64,000 nt of DNA. Source: Streptomyces lavendofoliae. GTDB taxonomy: Bacteria; Actinomycetota; Actinomycetes; Streptomycetales; Streptomycetaceae. The stretch is taken from contig NZ_BMTP01000019.1 of the NCBI RefSeq assembly GCF_014649735.1, forward strand, positions 35,275 through 99,274, in the 5' to 3' direction. A program made the translations under genes and the position numbers. Of the stretch, positions 17,222 to 26,136 are shown one piece after another. The notes under the pieces were generated by a model. The model was not told the DNA's origin. It searched no databases and saw only the letters and a list, made by a program, of their open reading frames with translations. Position 1 is the stretch's first letter; the number at the start of each line of letters is the position of its first letter.

Positions 17222-17911
17222 CTATTCCCCGCAGGACTTAAGGGTCTGCGGCGATTCGGCGACGGCAATTACCGCCCCCTGCAACCCCCATCCTGGAGCT
17301 GGTGTCCGATCCCCGCGGGTTAAGAGTCCATTTCTTTCGCGCACCCATGAAACACCGTTGCGGTCTGCGAACTTAGCTGCCCACGCGTTCAGCCAAGGGC
17401 GCGTGTCCCCAAAATCACGCCACCCTTCATCGGGTGGGGGGGCTTTTTCATAAGGCGCCCTATAGGAGGGGCGATCCCCCTTTTTCCTCTCTTTGAATCT
17501 CAAACTGTCTTCTGAAAACACCATGTCGGAGCATGGGGGCACGCTGGGCACGACCACAGCAAAGGAGACCCAAGCTGTCTTGTGCAGCCCGCTGGGCACA
17601 TCGTGGTCGTCCCACTCGGCGCGGAACGTCATATGAATGTTGGAGATAGGATCGAGTGACCTGTTCATCAGGTGTACGCGCGACGTGCCGTCAGGCGGGC
17701 GGTCCACCCAGTAGGATACCCGCGCAGCCTGTACACGCGTCTTCTCATCAGCGACTTGCCGCGACTGGGCAAGCTGGCTTCTCGCCACTTTGGCGTCGTA
17801 CAGCGTCGCCACTGCTGTCGTGATAAGACCGGCGGCGCTAGCAAGCAAGGTGACGATCACCCCGGCCTTGACCAGCCTGGACGGGGCTGGCTCCTGAGAA
17901 GCCTCGCTCAT
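17222..17911 (-). CDS. hypothetical membrane-anchored protein
   Basis: This 229-aa protein has one N-terminal transmembrane helix (VKAGVIVTLLASAAGLITTA) after a short cytoplasmic tail, then a short coiled segment (VARSQLAQSRQVADEKTRVQ) and a beta-rich domain (RVSYWVDRPPDGTSRVHLMN, NIHMTFRAEW). The C-terminal half is probably outside the membrane. GC is lower than in neighbours. I do not recognise the family, and no operon partner is visible. Confidence 0.6.
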   Translation of the reverse strand: MSEASQEPAPSRLVKAGVIVTLLASAAGLITTAVATLYDAKVARSQLAQSRQVADEKTRVQAARVSYWVDRPPDGTSRVHLMNRSLDPISNIHMTFRAEWDDHDVPSGLHKTAWVSFAVVVPSVPPCSDMVFSEDSLRFKERKKGDRPSYRAPYEKAPPPDEGWRDFGDTRPWLNAWAAKFADRNGVSWVRERNGLLTRGDRTPAPGWGLQGAVIAVAESPQTLKSCGE

Positions 17912-17989
17912 GTGCTCCTCCCATTCCTCAAGCGGTCAACAACGACATACCAGCAACACGGCTTGGCCGTGGCCTACGGGCTGATGCGT

Positions 17990-18540
17990 CGCCCTTATGC
18001 CGCCACCGCACCGCCCGGATGCCGGTGCGCCAGGCGCCCCTCCGGGGACCCTGGGCGCGGCAGCGGATGCAGATCCGGGCCCCGCCGACGAGTTCCTGTG
18101 TCACCTGTTTCCAGCGGTCGAGCAGGTCGGCATGGGCCCTCGGCAGGAAGAGACCGCTGGCCGGCTTCTGACGCCGAGTCCTCCGCCATCCGCGCTTACG
18201 TAAGCGGCTCCGGAGCGAGGCTCTGGTCGATCACGGATGGAAGAGCCCGCCAGGAGCCATCGGGGTTGTCCGGGTCGGCAAGCCGGATCACCGGCTCCAG
18301 CGAGGCCGTGTCGGCGTGGGTCGCGCCCCGAATCGCGATGCCGTCCGGCAGCTGCGGGGCGCTCACCGGGATGACGGCTCCCGGCTGTATCCCCGACCGG
18401 TCGGCCCTGCGACCGCTCAGCGGGGCGGCCTCCAGCGGGTGAACACGCATTGGTCGGGGCCGGCGTGGATGCCGAAGGGCAGCTGGATCCGGTCGAGAAG
18501 GAACCCCTCGCCGGGGGCGTGGACGGTGAGCCTTTTCCAA
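17990..18540 (-). pseudogene. fragments of unknown genes next to a transposase
   Basis: Minus-strand sequence at about 18190-17995 reads LFLPRAHADLLDRWKQVTQE and LVGGARICIRCRAQGP. Sequence at 18540-18440 reads GWKRLTVHAPGEGFLLDRIQ then FGIHAGPDQCVFTRW, continuing after a break with IQPGAVIPVSAPQLPDGIAI to a stop at 18196. These are coherent protein pieces in different frames, cut by the transposase at 18543. No family was recognised. Confidence 0.4.
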
Positions 18541-18542
18541 CC

Positions 18543-19297
18543 TCACGCTGGCGAGTGGTGAAGGACGAGAACGGCTTGGACGATCGCTGTGACGCGGTTG
18601 GTGCTGCAGCGGAGCTTCCGTAGGATGTGCCAGCCCTTCAGGGTGCCCATGGCCTGCTCGCCGAGGCAGCGGATCTTGGCGTGTGTGCTGTTGTGGCGGC
18701 GCTGCCACCGCTTGAGGCGACGGCCGCGGAAGGGTACCCGGATGGAGCCCCCGGCGCCCTGGTACGCCTTGTCGGCCCAGCACTTGAGGCTGGCCTCGGT
18801 GAGCGCGTCGACGATGCCGTGGGTGCGGGCGGCGGTCAGGTCGTGCGTGGAGCCGGGCAGCGCGGGCGAGGCCGCAGCAGCCGCCCGAAGGGATCGGTAA
18901 GGACCTGGACGTTCATGCCGTGACGTTTGTGTTTGCCCGAGTAGTACGGGGTGTCGGCGGCGATCCGGTCGATCGGCAGCAGGGTGCCGTCCAGGATCAC
19001 GAACGCCTTTATCCGCGCGATGTCCATCGCCTCGGTCAGGGTGGGCGCGAGAGCCGCCAGGACCTCGACGGCTTCGCGTATGTAGCGATACACGGTCGCG
19101 ATGCCGACACCAAACCCGGCAGCGAGCCGGGCGTACGTGTCGCCGCATCGCAGATGTGCCAGGGCCAGGAGAGCCTGACGACCGGCGGTCAGACGCCGCC
19201 ATCGGGTCCCGATCTCCCCTCGACGCACAGCGAGTCGTCCGGTCAGGTACCGCAGGGTGCGACTGGACAGGTCGATCGACGAAGGGTAGACAAGCAC
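18543..19297 (-). pseudogene. IS5-like (DDE_Tnp_4) transposase with frameshift
   Basis: From a GTG at 19297 the minus strand encodes VYPSSIDLSSRTLRYLTGRL, LTAGRQALLALAHLRCGDTY, GVGIATVYRYIREAVEVLAA and the first catalytic segment AFVILDGTLLPIDRIAADTP. Near 18860 it changes frame to ASPALPGSTHDLTAARTHGI, then CWADKAYQGAGGSIRVPFRG and HAKIRCLGEQAMGTLKGWHI. The HTH and the DDE residues are recognisable. The frameshift could be programmed, but there is no obvious slippery site, so I treat it as broken. CGAAGCTCCTGGT (19299-19311) and its reverse complement ACCAGGAGCTTCG (near 19342-19355) lie just outside the start. Confidence 0.7.
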
Positions 19298-19506
19298 GCG
19301 AAGCTCCTGGTGGCTACGGGCGATCTTGGTCGAGAACCCGTCTACCAGGAGCTTCGTCGTTCCGCAGATCCGTCCAACACCCGTCCAGCACGGTCGCACC
19401 TGTTGCACGACCGTGGACGGCTCCTGGTACTCGGTGGGCACTGAGCCGTTGGTGCGAAGCGAGCAAAGCCACTTCCTGCTGAGCGGGGGGTAGCTACGCT
19501 GCCGAC

Positions 19507-20046
19507 ATGCCCTCCAATGTCGTTCCACCCCGGTACAGCGACGCCGAGAGCGATCACCCGGCAGTTGACCGATGGTGCTCCACGGTCCGGACGGGGGCCG
19601 CAGCGCGGCTTCTGCTGCTGGGCCCCTCGTGGTCCGGCAAGTCCCACACGGCCTACGCCGCGATCCGCCGCCTGGTCAACGCAGGCTACGGCGCCGAGCG
19701 CATCGCGGTGACCAACGCCTTCGAGGTGGCCAGGGCGTACGACGTGCCGTTCCGTGCCGATGTCGTCATGGTCGACGACGTCACGATCTCCGTGGACCTG
19801 CGGCGCGAGGCGAAGGGGCCGCGGCCGCTCGACCCGGCCGAGGCACAAGCCGCGCTTGCCCTGCAAACAGCCGGCCTGAACGAGGCGGTCACGCAGCTGG
19901 TACGCCGACCGAACCAGTCCTGGATTCTGATCGGCTCCACCGAAGAACGACTCGTGGAGACGCTGGGGAAGGAGACGACCGCCGAGATTCTCGCGGTCGC
20001 CGACGTAGCGGACCTGCCTGCCAGGCCGAAGCCCAGCTGGGGCTAG
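19507..20046 (+). CDS. P-loop ATPase
   Basis: This 179-aa protein has a Walker A motif (LLLGPSWSGKSHTA, about residues 35-48) and a Walker B-like strand (ADVVMVDDVTI, near 87). The C-terminal SWILIGSTEERLVETLG suggests a sensor-type helix. It resembles small DnaC/IstB-like AAA+ ATPases. It is followed 58 bases later, on the same strand, by a DUF4365 gene. An ATPase next to a DUF4365 nuclease-like protein is reminiscent of defence gene pairs, but the partner is frameshifted and the link is inference. Confidence 0.65.
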   Translation: MPSNVVPPRYSDAESDHPAVDRWCSTVRTGAAARLLLLGPSWSGKSHTAYAAIRRLVNAGYGAERIAVTNAFEVARAYDVPFRADVVMVDDVTISVDLRREAKGPRPLDPAEAQAALALQTAGLNEAVTQLVRRPNQSWILIGSTEERLVETLGKETTAEILAVADVADLPARPKPSWG

Positions 20047-20104
20047 GTTCTCTCTGCTAAATGATCACGGCTGTCGCAGCCAGAGGGTGAGGATCCGGGG
20101 CACT

Positions 20105-21681
20105 GTGCCGAAGAAACGCAACGCCGCCCAGCGCATCGGGGCGATCGGAGAGGACCGCTTCCGGCTCTCCTGCCAGGAGAACTTCATCATCCCCAACAAG
20201 GTCGAACACGACTTCGGGTTCGACTTCCTGTGCCAGCCGGACCTGGCCGCGGGCTTCGACAAGATCGGACCGGTAGCCGGAGTCTTCGTCGGCTTTAGCG
20301 TCCGCGCGACGGATCGGAATGATGGGCGGATCAGGCTGAATCCGGCGGATGCCGAGTGCTTGCTGGCAGCCCAGTTCCCGACCGGTCTCGCCCTGGTGAA
20401 GCTGGACGGGCCGAAGTCCGCGCACGTCTACTTTCGGATGATGGGCGCCGCCTTCATCGTGGAGCTGTCCGAGTTTCTGGCGTCCGCCAAAAAGTCCAAG
20501 CACTTTCACCCCAAGGACATGCGGCCCGTGGCGGAGATCCGGGACGCGATCGGGGAGGTCAGCGCCCCCGGCTACCTTGAGCAGGTGCGTGCCGACGCTG
20601 CCCGGAAGATCGCCGAACCGATCACCGGACCCGTCCAGATCCAGATCCACCGCGATGCCGACAGCCAGGCAACCCTCATCACATCTCTGGACATGTACGC
20701 GTGGTGCGAGCAAGGAACACCCGCTGAGCAGGAGGCGCTCTACCTGGCCACCTTTGGTGAACCGGTGGGAAGTGACCAGAGGATGCGCGAACTCGCGCTG
20801 AGCGGCAAGGTCATGGGGGCCTGGCGCATCTGCCCCAGCCGTATGTGCTGGCCGGTTTCGTCATGGACCATCCCACCAGGGTGTGCGTCCAGACCACGCC
20901 TGTGTCCGCAGAACTACCGGTGCTGCGTACCGCCAACGAGCACCACTTCGGCTACGTATACCCTGCGGGCTTCGCCCTTACCGTTTCCACCCGGGTTGAG
21001 CAGGACGGTCAGTGCGCGCACCTGATGCGGGCGCTTGCCGACCCGGACAGCGACGCTCTCCTTGCCGACCATCCGGTCCTGCTTGACTTCCTCACCACCT
21101 GCCGCCCAGAGTCGGTCTTCTGTTTCCACGGCCGTGACGGTCTGACTCTCGACGTGACGCACTTCGATAGCTTGGGCGATCTGGCCCGGTGCGCGGCCGC
21201 CTACCGCGATGCCCAGAGCCTGGACGGCTGGGATGCGGTGCCTGTCATGGTCAAAGACCTGGCCAGCTCGGAATCCCAGAACTCCCTGCTGTTCCTCGGC
21301 GCGGCAGCCGACCCGCAGACCCAGCCGATCCCCCGGGGACTCCTCCTGACGGCGCCAGAGGTGGAGGAGCAGGACTGCGACACCGCGCCCGGGAGCGTTA
21401 GCGTCCCGGTTGTCTGCAACCTGGCCCACTCCAGCCTCGTCGTCTGGTTCTCCGGCCACGGATCCGTGCTGTTCCATGATGGTGATGTGTGCGGATTCAA
21501 GGTGCCCGCCTTCCGCGTCGACACCATTGAGGTGCTTCCCCGGGTGCCGAGCCGGTCCCTGTTCCCACGAGTCCAGCTCGGGCCGCGGACGCTGACTTGG
21601 GACGAAGGACGGTGGCAGGAGAGCGACGCCGACACAGGGCCTTGGGCAGACGACGTCCGCACTCGTTTCCAGTTGGACTAG
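20105..21681 (+). pseudogene. DUF4365 protein, frameshifted at a G run
   Basis: The GTG at 20105 opens RNAAQRIGAIGEDRFRLSCQ, then HDFGFDFLCQP and AGVFVGFSVRATDRND, which is the DUF4365 nuclease-like fold (E, D and K/R-type strands). Near 20816-20820 (GGGGG) the frame moves by one base. The rest (PQPYVLAGFVMDHPTRVCVQ, FGYVYPAGFALTVSTRVEQD, AHSSLVVWFSGHGSVLFHDG) continues to a stop at 21681. Length without the shift would be about 525 aa. A single homopolymer indel could be a sequencing error. DUF4365 proteins are often found in defence islands. Confidence 0.65.
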
Positions 21682-21769
21682 ACCTGATAATGATCTTGTG
21701 ACTGGTACGTGGTGAGTTGACGGATGTGGCGTGGGGTCGGATAGCCACGTTGTTACAGGTCACTCTTCC

Positions 21770-22422
21770 TCTAGCTCTTCGCGCAGGCCGAGTTCTTCAT
21801 CGGTGAACGGTTCTCCCAGGAACGGGTGGTCAACGGGCTCGTCAACCTCGAGCTCGACCAGCGTCTTGCGGACATCAAGGAGGCCATCGACACGCTGCGG
21901 GAGCAGATGCGCGCTGGGACGCGGGGTCCACTGCGTCGTCGCGGACACCAACTTCTACATCCAGCACCGTTCAAGCTGAAGGACATCGACTTCGCCGCCG
22001 ACTTCAAGCGCGTAGGCGGGCGTGATGTCCGTTTCGTCTTTCCTATCGTCGTCGTCGACGAACTGGACAACCTCAAGCAGCACAAGGACAGGCGCATCAG
22101 GTGGCGGGCCGGCTACACCTTGGCGGTCCTTGACCGGCTTCTCACGAGCGGTGGGCCCGCAGCTCTCATCGAGGGCGCCGCCGGGCCGAGGGGCCAGGCT
22201 GTCAGCGTGGAGGTCCTCTACGACCCGCCCGGGCACGTTCGCCTGCCCATCGCAGACGACGAGATTGTCTCCAGGACGCTCGCGTTCTAGGCCCTGGTCG
22301 GCGCACGGGTAACCCTGGTCACGTACGACACCGCGATGTCCATGCGGGCTCGGGTCACCGGTTTGAGCGTTCAGAAGCTGCGGACCGATGCCAGCGATGA
22401 ACCGGAACCGGGGAAGCAGTAG
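21770..22422 (+). pseudogene. PIN-domain ribonuclease gene, frameshift plus amber
   Basis: Three collinear pieces can be read: AEFFIGERFSQERVVNGLVN with a helix LADIKEAIDTLREQM, then VVADTNFYIQH (the first PIN aspartate) in the next frame. The original frame then returns with FVFPIVVVDELDNLKQHKDR and IADDEIVSRTLAF. A TAG at 22288-22290 interrupts before ALVGARVTLVTYDTAMSMRA, which carries the late PIN aspartate and ends at 22422. PIN domains are metal-dependent RNases, often toxins. With a frameshift and a nonsense codon this gene is probably dead. Bases 21682-21769 hold nothing. Confidence 0.6.
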
Positions 22423-22455
22423 ACGAAGGCGGGTACGATCCGGCTTGGGCGGGTT

Positions 22456-22530
22456 CACCACCCCGGGTATGCCTTGTCACCCCCTGCCCCCTTGTGCCCC
22501 CGTCTCCGCGCTCTGGACCGGGGGCACCGG
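22456..22530 (+). ncRNA. conserved hairpin element, copy A
   Basis: CACCACCC, GCCTTGTCA and a stem-loop at 22494-22527 (GTGCCCCCG, loop CTCCGCGCTCTGGA, CGGGGGCAC) recur at 38471-38541 with the same order and spacing. One stem pair is changed on both sides. It lies 64 bases upstream of the gene at 22594. Whether it is an RNA, a regulatory leader or a DNA site is unknown. Confidence 0.45.
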
Positions 22531-22593
22531 CACGTCACGGGCGGGTTTCGTGATCCCGCAGCGCTGCGAGTCCATCGTCGGCAGACTTTTCCC

Positions 22594-23190
22594 ATGACCG
22601 ACCTCGACTCGCCCCCGTCGACCGTCCAGCCCTACGGCCCCGGCAACCGCTGGACCTTCTCGTACAAGGAGACCGGCTTCCAGCAGACCGCGGAACTCGC
22701 GCTGTACGCCGAACCGGACGGCTCCCCGATCTCCGACGACTACCTGCCGGAGGAAATCACCGCTGCTGAGCTGTGGCGGATGTGGGTGACGCAGTACGCC
22801 GATCTCTACCACGAGAAGTGGCCGGACCTGTACCCCCCAGGAGCCGTGCCGATCCTGTGGACGGTCACCCGGCCGACGATGAGCGGGATCTTCGAGGCGG
22901 CGCCGCACATGACCGACCGGCCGCCCATCCCGGAGGAGTACCGGTGGATGGACGACGAACGGCAGGACTTCCTCACCCACTACAGCCACCCTGTGCACGC
23001 AGTGACCGGGGAACGGCTGAACTGGCTGCGTCTGCCCATTCTGGACCGGGCATGGAACGAGACGGCCGCGCACAAGGGCGGGTTCATCCAGGAGGCGACG
23101 GGCTGGAAGCCCTCCCCGCTGCAGCCGACGATGAACGTCCGGCAGCTCGGCGCGGCCGCGGGCCTGTACGTGCCGCCCATGCCCGCCTGA
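22594..23190 (+). CDS. hypothetical actinomycete protein
   Basis: The ATG at 22594 gives a 198-aa acidic, tryptophan-rich soluble protein (YGPGNRWTFSYKETGFQQTA, ITAAELWRMWVTQYADLYHE, PILWTVTRPTMSGIFEAAPH). No signal peptide, membrane segment or catalytic motif is seen. The conserved hairpin element lies just upstream and a broken small gene follows at 23191. I do not recognise the family. Confidence 0.6.
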   Translation: MTDLDSPPSTVQPYGPGNRWTFSYKETGFQQTAELALYAEPDGSPISDDYLPEEITAAELWRMWVTQYADLYHEKWPDLYPPGAVPILWTVTRPTMSGIFEAAPHMTDRPPIPEEYRWMDDERQDFLTHYSHPVHAVTGERLNWLRLPILDRAWNETAAHKGGFIQEATGWKPSPLQPTMNVRQLGAAAGLYVPPMPA

Positions 23191-23580
23191 CGCAGATTCC
23201 GGCCCTGTCGGTGTCCGACCCGGGCCCGCCACAGCCACCACCAGCTCAAGGGAGCCCTTACGCGGCCGCCGAAGCCGTACGCGAGCTGAACCACGCAAGC
23301 CAGTCGGTGTCGGCGCTCCATGATGAGCACGGCTTCCGCGGCGCCGCGCCGGCGAATCTGTCCGGCACCGTCCAGGGCCTCATCGCGCTGACCGACCGGC
23401 TGCCGGCAGTCGCTGCAGCAGCTCCGTCGCGGGCTGCAGCAGCTGGGGGAGGAGCCGCAGATCCGCATGACGGACGGCATCAACTCCGGCGAAGGGGTGT
23501 CGACGGTGCTGCGCGCCCTCCTGGACGCCAAGGAGGCGCTCCGGGCCGCCCACCACGCGCTGGGCAGGCGGTGGCGCCCA
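23191..23580 (+). pseudogene. frameshifted small helical gene, CRISPR-adjacent copy 1
   Basis: Plus-strand sequence reads AAEAVRELNHASQSVSALHD and TVQGLIALTDRLP. It then moves by one base near 23402 to QLRRGLQQLGEEPQIRMTDG, EGVSTVLRALLDAKEALRAA and HHALG before running into CRISPR-type repeats. A homologous piece (EGVSTALRALLNAEKALRAA, HHALGK) is found on the minus strand at 41580-41405, also directly against CRISPR-type repeats. The function is unknown. Confidence 0.5.
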
Positions 23581-23590
23581 TGGCCGCAAA

Positions 23591-23649
23591 GGGTCCATCC
23601 CCGCGCGTGTTCGCGTGGAGCGGTCCATCCCCGCGTGCGCGGGGAGCAG
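23591..23649 (+). CRISPR. relic of type I-E-like repeats (no spacer)
   Basis: A complete 29-nt repeat, CGGTCCATCCCCGCG... ending GGGGAGCAG, occupies 23621-23649. A degenerate one (GGGTCCATCCCCGCGCGTG...) abuts it at 23591-23620 with no spacer between. The internal palindrome CCCCGCGTGCGCGGGG is typical of actinobacterial type I-E repeats. No cas gene is in the window. Confidence 0.55.
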
Positions 23650-23778
23650 ATTCCTGACTAGCCAGCTATAGAGTCCGCCGGCGGTATGCCCGTCCTGTGG
23701 AACACAGCGACGAAGCGCTCGACGCCCGTCGCTGCTGAACAGGCGATCTTGTCAGCACACCCGGTTAGGGTGCCCGCC

Positions 23779-24603
23779 ATGAACTTGGGACACCTGACCG
23801 AATTGCTCGCCGATTCCGCTGAGAGCCGCCTTCCGCCCGGTCGGATGGTCACGTCCGATGAGGGCGACGGAAACGTACAGCCCTTGTGGCTCAGTGACGG
23901 GCCGGTCGCGATCGAATTGTGGACGCAGATGCAGGCCGAACACACACGTTCCGGACTGTGGCCGCTGCTGCTCGACGCGTTGGATCCGAATGACGGCGAC
24001 TTTCGCCCGTGGGAATCCGGAGAGGTCTTTCCCAAGCAGATGTCCTCCCCGGCGAGCCACGACTCTGCCGGCCTCCTCGCGCGGTGGTGGGCTACCTACA
24101 CAGCGGTCGACGAAGACGACATGCTCGACGCCGACCGACGCCTCGCCGTCACGGCTCCCTTCGGCCAGACCTGGCCCGGTCTTGCGTCCGGTCGGGAGAC
24201 GACAACGAACCCCGGTCAACTGGCCGCCGAGTTCGCGCAGGCGTTCCTCGCTGACTGCCCCCAGACGCGCCTGAAGCTCGTCGCCGCGGCATCCGGTGCC
24301 GACGCGCTCACGGCCGCGGGCTGGACAGGCCCCTGCAACTACGACAATGACACCGCGAAGTTCTCAGCGGTCGTCCGAGATTGGGAGCACCGGTTCGGTG
24401 CTCTTGTCGTAGCGGTCGGCTTCTCCACGCTGCACCTCAGCGTCGCCTCCCCTCCCGTGGACGAGCACGAGGCTCTCCTGGTCGCGGCCGAGCATTTCGC
24501 CTTCTGCCCGGACAACATCTGGCAGGGCAGTAGGCCGTACACACTGGCCGCATACGCCGAGCGGATCACCGGTGCCCACCACTGGAACTTCTGGTGGGAC
24601 TGA
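23779..24603 (+). CDS. DUF4253 family protein
   Basis: From the ATG at 23779 the product is 274 aa. The C-terminal 110 residues (TRLKLVAAASGADALTAAGW, VVRDWEHRFGALVVAVGFST, AEHFAFCPDNIWQG, TLAAYAERITGAHHWNFWWD) match DUF4253, including the final H-W-x-F-WWD signature. The function is unknown. DUF4253 proteins are soluble and common in Streptomyces, sometimes in immunity or toxin neighbourhoods. CRISPR relics lie on both sides within 1.5 kb. Confidence 0.8.
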   Translation: MNLGHLTELLADSAESRLPPGRMVTSDEGDGNVQPLWLSDGPVAIELWTQMQAEHTRSGLWPLLLDALDPNDGDFRPWESGEVFPKQMSSPASHDSAGLLARWWATYTAVDEDDMLDADRRLAVTAPFGQTWPGLASGRETTTNPGQLAAEFAQAFLADCPQTRLKLVAAASGADALTAAGWTGPCNYDNDTAKFSAVVRDWEHRFGALVVAVGFSTLHLSVASPPVDEHEALLVAAEHFAFCPDNIWQGSRPYTLAAYAERITGAHHWNFWWD

Positions 24604-25020
24604 TCCGCTACCCAGAAGACGTTCGACTGGGGACCTTCAGAGTGCGGTGCTCCGGTTGTCAGGCGATGGACAGTCTGTGCCACCAGTGACTGCAGCCGTC
24701 GGAGCAGAAGCGCTCGCGGCGCCGTCCGTCGGCGATCGCGAGCACCGCGATCAGCAGCCGGAACGCCTTGCGGCGTCTGTCGGGAGGCGCGAGACCGGCG
24801 ATCTTTCCGAATTGCTCGTCTACCCGGCATCTTGAGATCAGCACAGCCGGTGTATGCGTCGGGCGGATTACGAGCAGCACCGCCAGATCGGCTGCGCCTT
24901 CTGCGTCGTCGGCCCAGCGGGTGGTCTGCAGTGGGTGAACCGGACAGACAGCGCTCGAACAGCGCCTGCGTATGGGGTGCACGACCGTAGCGCTCTCGTC
25001 CGCCCTTCGCGAAGGCCGGC
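24604..25020 (-). pseudogene. degraded small zinc-ribbon-like gene
   Basis: The minus strand ends with FGKIAGLAPPDRRRKAFRLL and RRRERFCSDGCSHWWHRLSI before a stop near 24661. That resembles the FCSxxCRxxxxRL ends of small actinomycete zinc-ribbon proteins such as the one at 57974. Upstream the frame is not coherent. Nothing else was recognised between the DUF4253 gene and the CRISPR relic. Confidence 0.3.
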
Positions 25021-25035
25021 ATCGTGCGGAACGAC

Positions 25036-25124
25036 CAGGTCGTGCCCGCATGCGCGGGGAGCAGAGCAAGGTGGCGCGCCTCCTGGCCTACGCGGCGGGT
25101 CCATCCCCGCTGCGCGGGGAGCGC
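25036..25124 (+). CRISPR. two-repeat, one-spacer type I-E-like mini-array
   Basis: Repeat 1 (25036-25064) is degenerate in its first half but ends CCCGCATGCGCGGGGAGCAG. A spacer of exactly 32 nt (25065-25096) follows. Repeat 2 (25097-25124) is GGGTCCATCCCCGC-TGCGCG..., one base short. The spacing of 32 between repeats of 28-29 nt is that of type I-E arrays. The array ends four bases before the Fic-type toxin stop codon. Confidence 0.6.
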
Positions 25125-25127
25125 CAG

Positions 25128-25505
25128 TTAGGTTGTAGTAGGCCAGGTTCGCAGTTCCGCGGCAATCTGACCCGCGGTACATCCGCTGTCCAGAAGAAGG
25201 TCTCTCAACGCGGCCGCGTTCCCTGCCGTGGGCTTGACTGAGATGCCGGATGCCTCGAGGTACATGACACCGGTCGCGGCGGCCACGGCCAGGTTTGATC
25301 GCTCGAGCCAGCGGCAGCGCCCCAGGGTGTGGACCAGAGCAGCGGCACGCGCATAGGGCCCGTCGTAGACCGGCTGATCCAGCACCTCAGCTTGATGCCG
25401 GGCGCAGGCAGCGACCGGCACGCCGTAGTCATCCGGAGCCGGGTCACCAGCTCCGGCGATCTCAGCGACCTGGAGGATCCATGGCACATCGATATGCAAG
25501 ATCAT
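25128..25505 (-). CDS. Fic/Doc-family toxin of a type II toxin-antitoxin pair
   Basis: This 125-aa protein matches the short Streptomyces Fic/Doc toxin family: HIDVPWILQVAE, DDYGVPVAACARHQAEVLDQ, YARAAALVHTLGRCRWLERS and NLAVAAATGVMYLEASGISV. The HTLGR.. and SNLAVAA segments correspond to the Fic core helix region, although the canonical HPFxxGNGR motif is strongly degenerate, as is usual in this subfamily. Its ATG overlaps the antitoxin stop by one base (TGATG), so production is coupled. Doc-type toxins inactivate EF-Tu by phosphorylation; this target is assumed, not shown. Confidence 0.75.
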   Translation of the reverse strand: MILHIDVPWILQVAEIAGAGDPAPDDYGVPVAACARHQAEVLDQPVYDGPYARAAALVHTLGRCRWLERSNLAVAAATGVMYLEASGISVKPTAGNAAALRDLLLDSGCTAGQIAAELRTWPTTT

Positions 25506-25744
25506 CAGGCAGCCTGCCGACCCTTCCCAGCCCGCTTCGACTCCTCAGCCTCATCAAAGAGAGCCTGGTGCTCGCCGAGGAAGCGCTCGGCCGCACCCAT
25601 CGCCCGCGCTCGCAGTCCGCTGGCGTCCTCAAGGACCAGCTGGGCTAGGTAGTCGCCTACCGACATGCCGCGGTCCGCAGCCCGCTTCCGGGCCAGCTCC
25701 GCAATTTCCGCGTCCACGCGCGCACCGATCTGAGTCTTCGCCAC
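25505..25744 (-). CDS. antitoxin of the Fic/Doc pair (ribbon-helix-helix type)
   Basis: The GTG at 25744 gives 79 aa. The N-terminus (KTQIGARVDAEIAELARKRA, then DRGMSVGDYLAQLVLED) is the pattern of a ribbon-helix-helix DNA-binding domain, followed by a charged C-terminal tail that would wrap the toxin. It precedes and overlaps the toxin gene. A perfect palindrome sits 9 bases upstream of the start and is the likely autoregulatory operator. A TACCAT -10-like hexamer only 7 bases before the GTG suggests a leaderless transcript. Confidence 0.75.
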   Translation of the reverse strand: MAKTQIGARVDAEIAELARKRAADRGMSVGDYLAQLVLEDASGLRARAMGAAERFLGEHQALFDEAEESKRAGKGRQAA

Positions 25745-25752
25745 ACCCAGAA

Positions 25753-25770
25753 TGGTAACACCTGTTACCA
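25753..25770 (-). promoter_or_regulatory. palindromic operator of the toxin-antitoxin operon
   Basis: TGGTAACA-CC-TGTTACCA has two perfect 8-bp arms around a 2-nt centre and overlaps the presumed -10 region of the antitoxin gene. Such a site fits binding by the ribbon-helix-helix antitoxin and repression of its own operon. Confidence 0.65.
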
Positions 25771-26136
25771 AGCGTGGCGCCGTTGGCCGGCAACCGCCCG
25801 CGGGGCGCTGGCCGATGTCGCCGCCCTCCTGCGTCGAAGCCCTCTCCCTGAGCATCGGGTCCGTCGAGGCGGCACTCAAGACCCTGCGCGAGGACAACAC
25901 GGTGCTCCGCACCTACGAGTTCCCCTCACTGTGCCGGTTGCTGGAGGCCAGCGCCATCCAGTTCCCGCCCGAGCCCCTCGCCGCGTTCTGACCCGCTGCC
26001 CCCTCCCTCTTCTGGGATCAGCCGTCCGTCCTGCGGCGGGCGGCTCCTGCATATCGGGTGGACTGAGCGGGTCCTGTACGACCTTGTGGAGGGCGCGCAT
26101 CGATACCAACGGTGTTCAGGTGACTACGGTACGTGC
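25771..26136 (+). other. short coding remnant between the TA operon and the patatin gene
   Basis: Plus-strand bases up to 25991 read SIGSVEAALKTLREDNTVLR followed by PSLCRLLEASAIQFPPEPLA and a stop. This is coherent protein-like sequence without a good start, perhaps the end of a lost gene. The remainder to 26136 is non-coding. Confidence 0.3.

Noticed and set aside
17420..17447. Terminator-like CCACCC-GGGTGG hairpin followed by TTTTT on the plus strand
   Set aside because: It lies inside the minus-strand membrane-protein gene and encodes part of it; no plus-strand gene precedes it.
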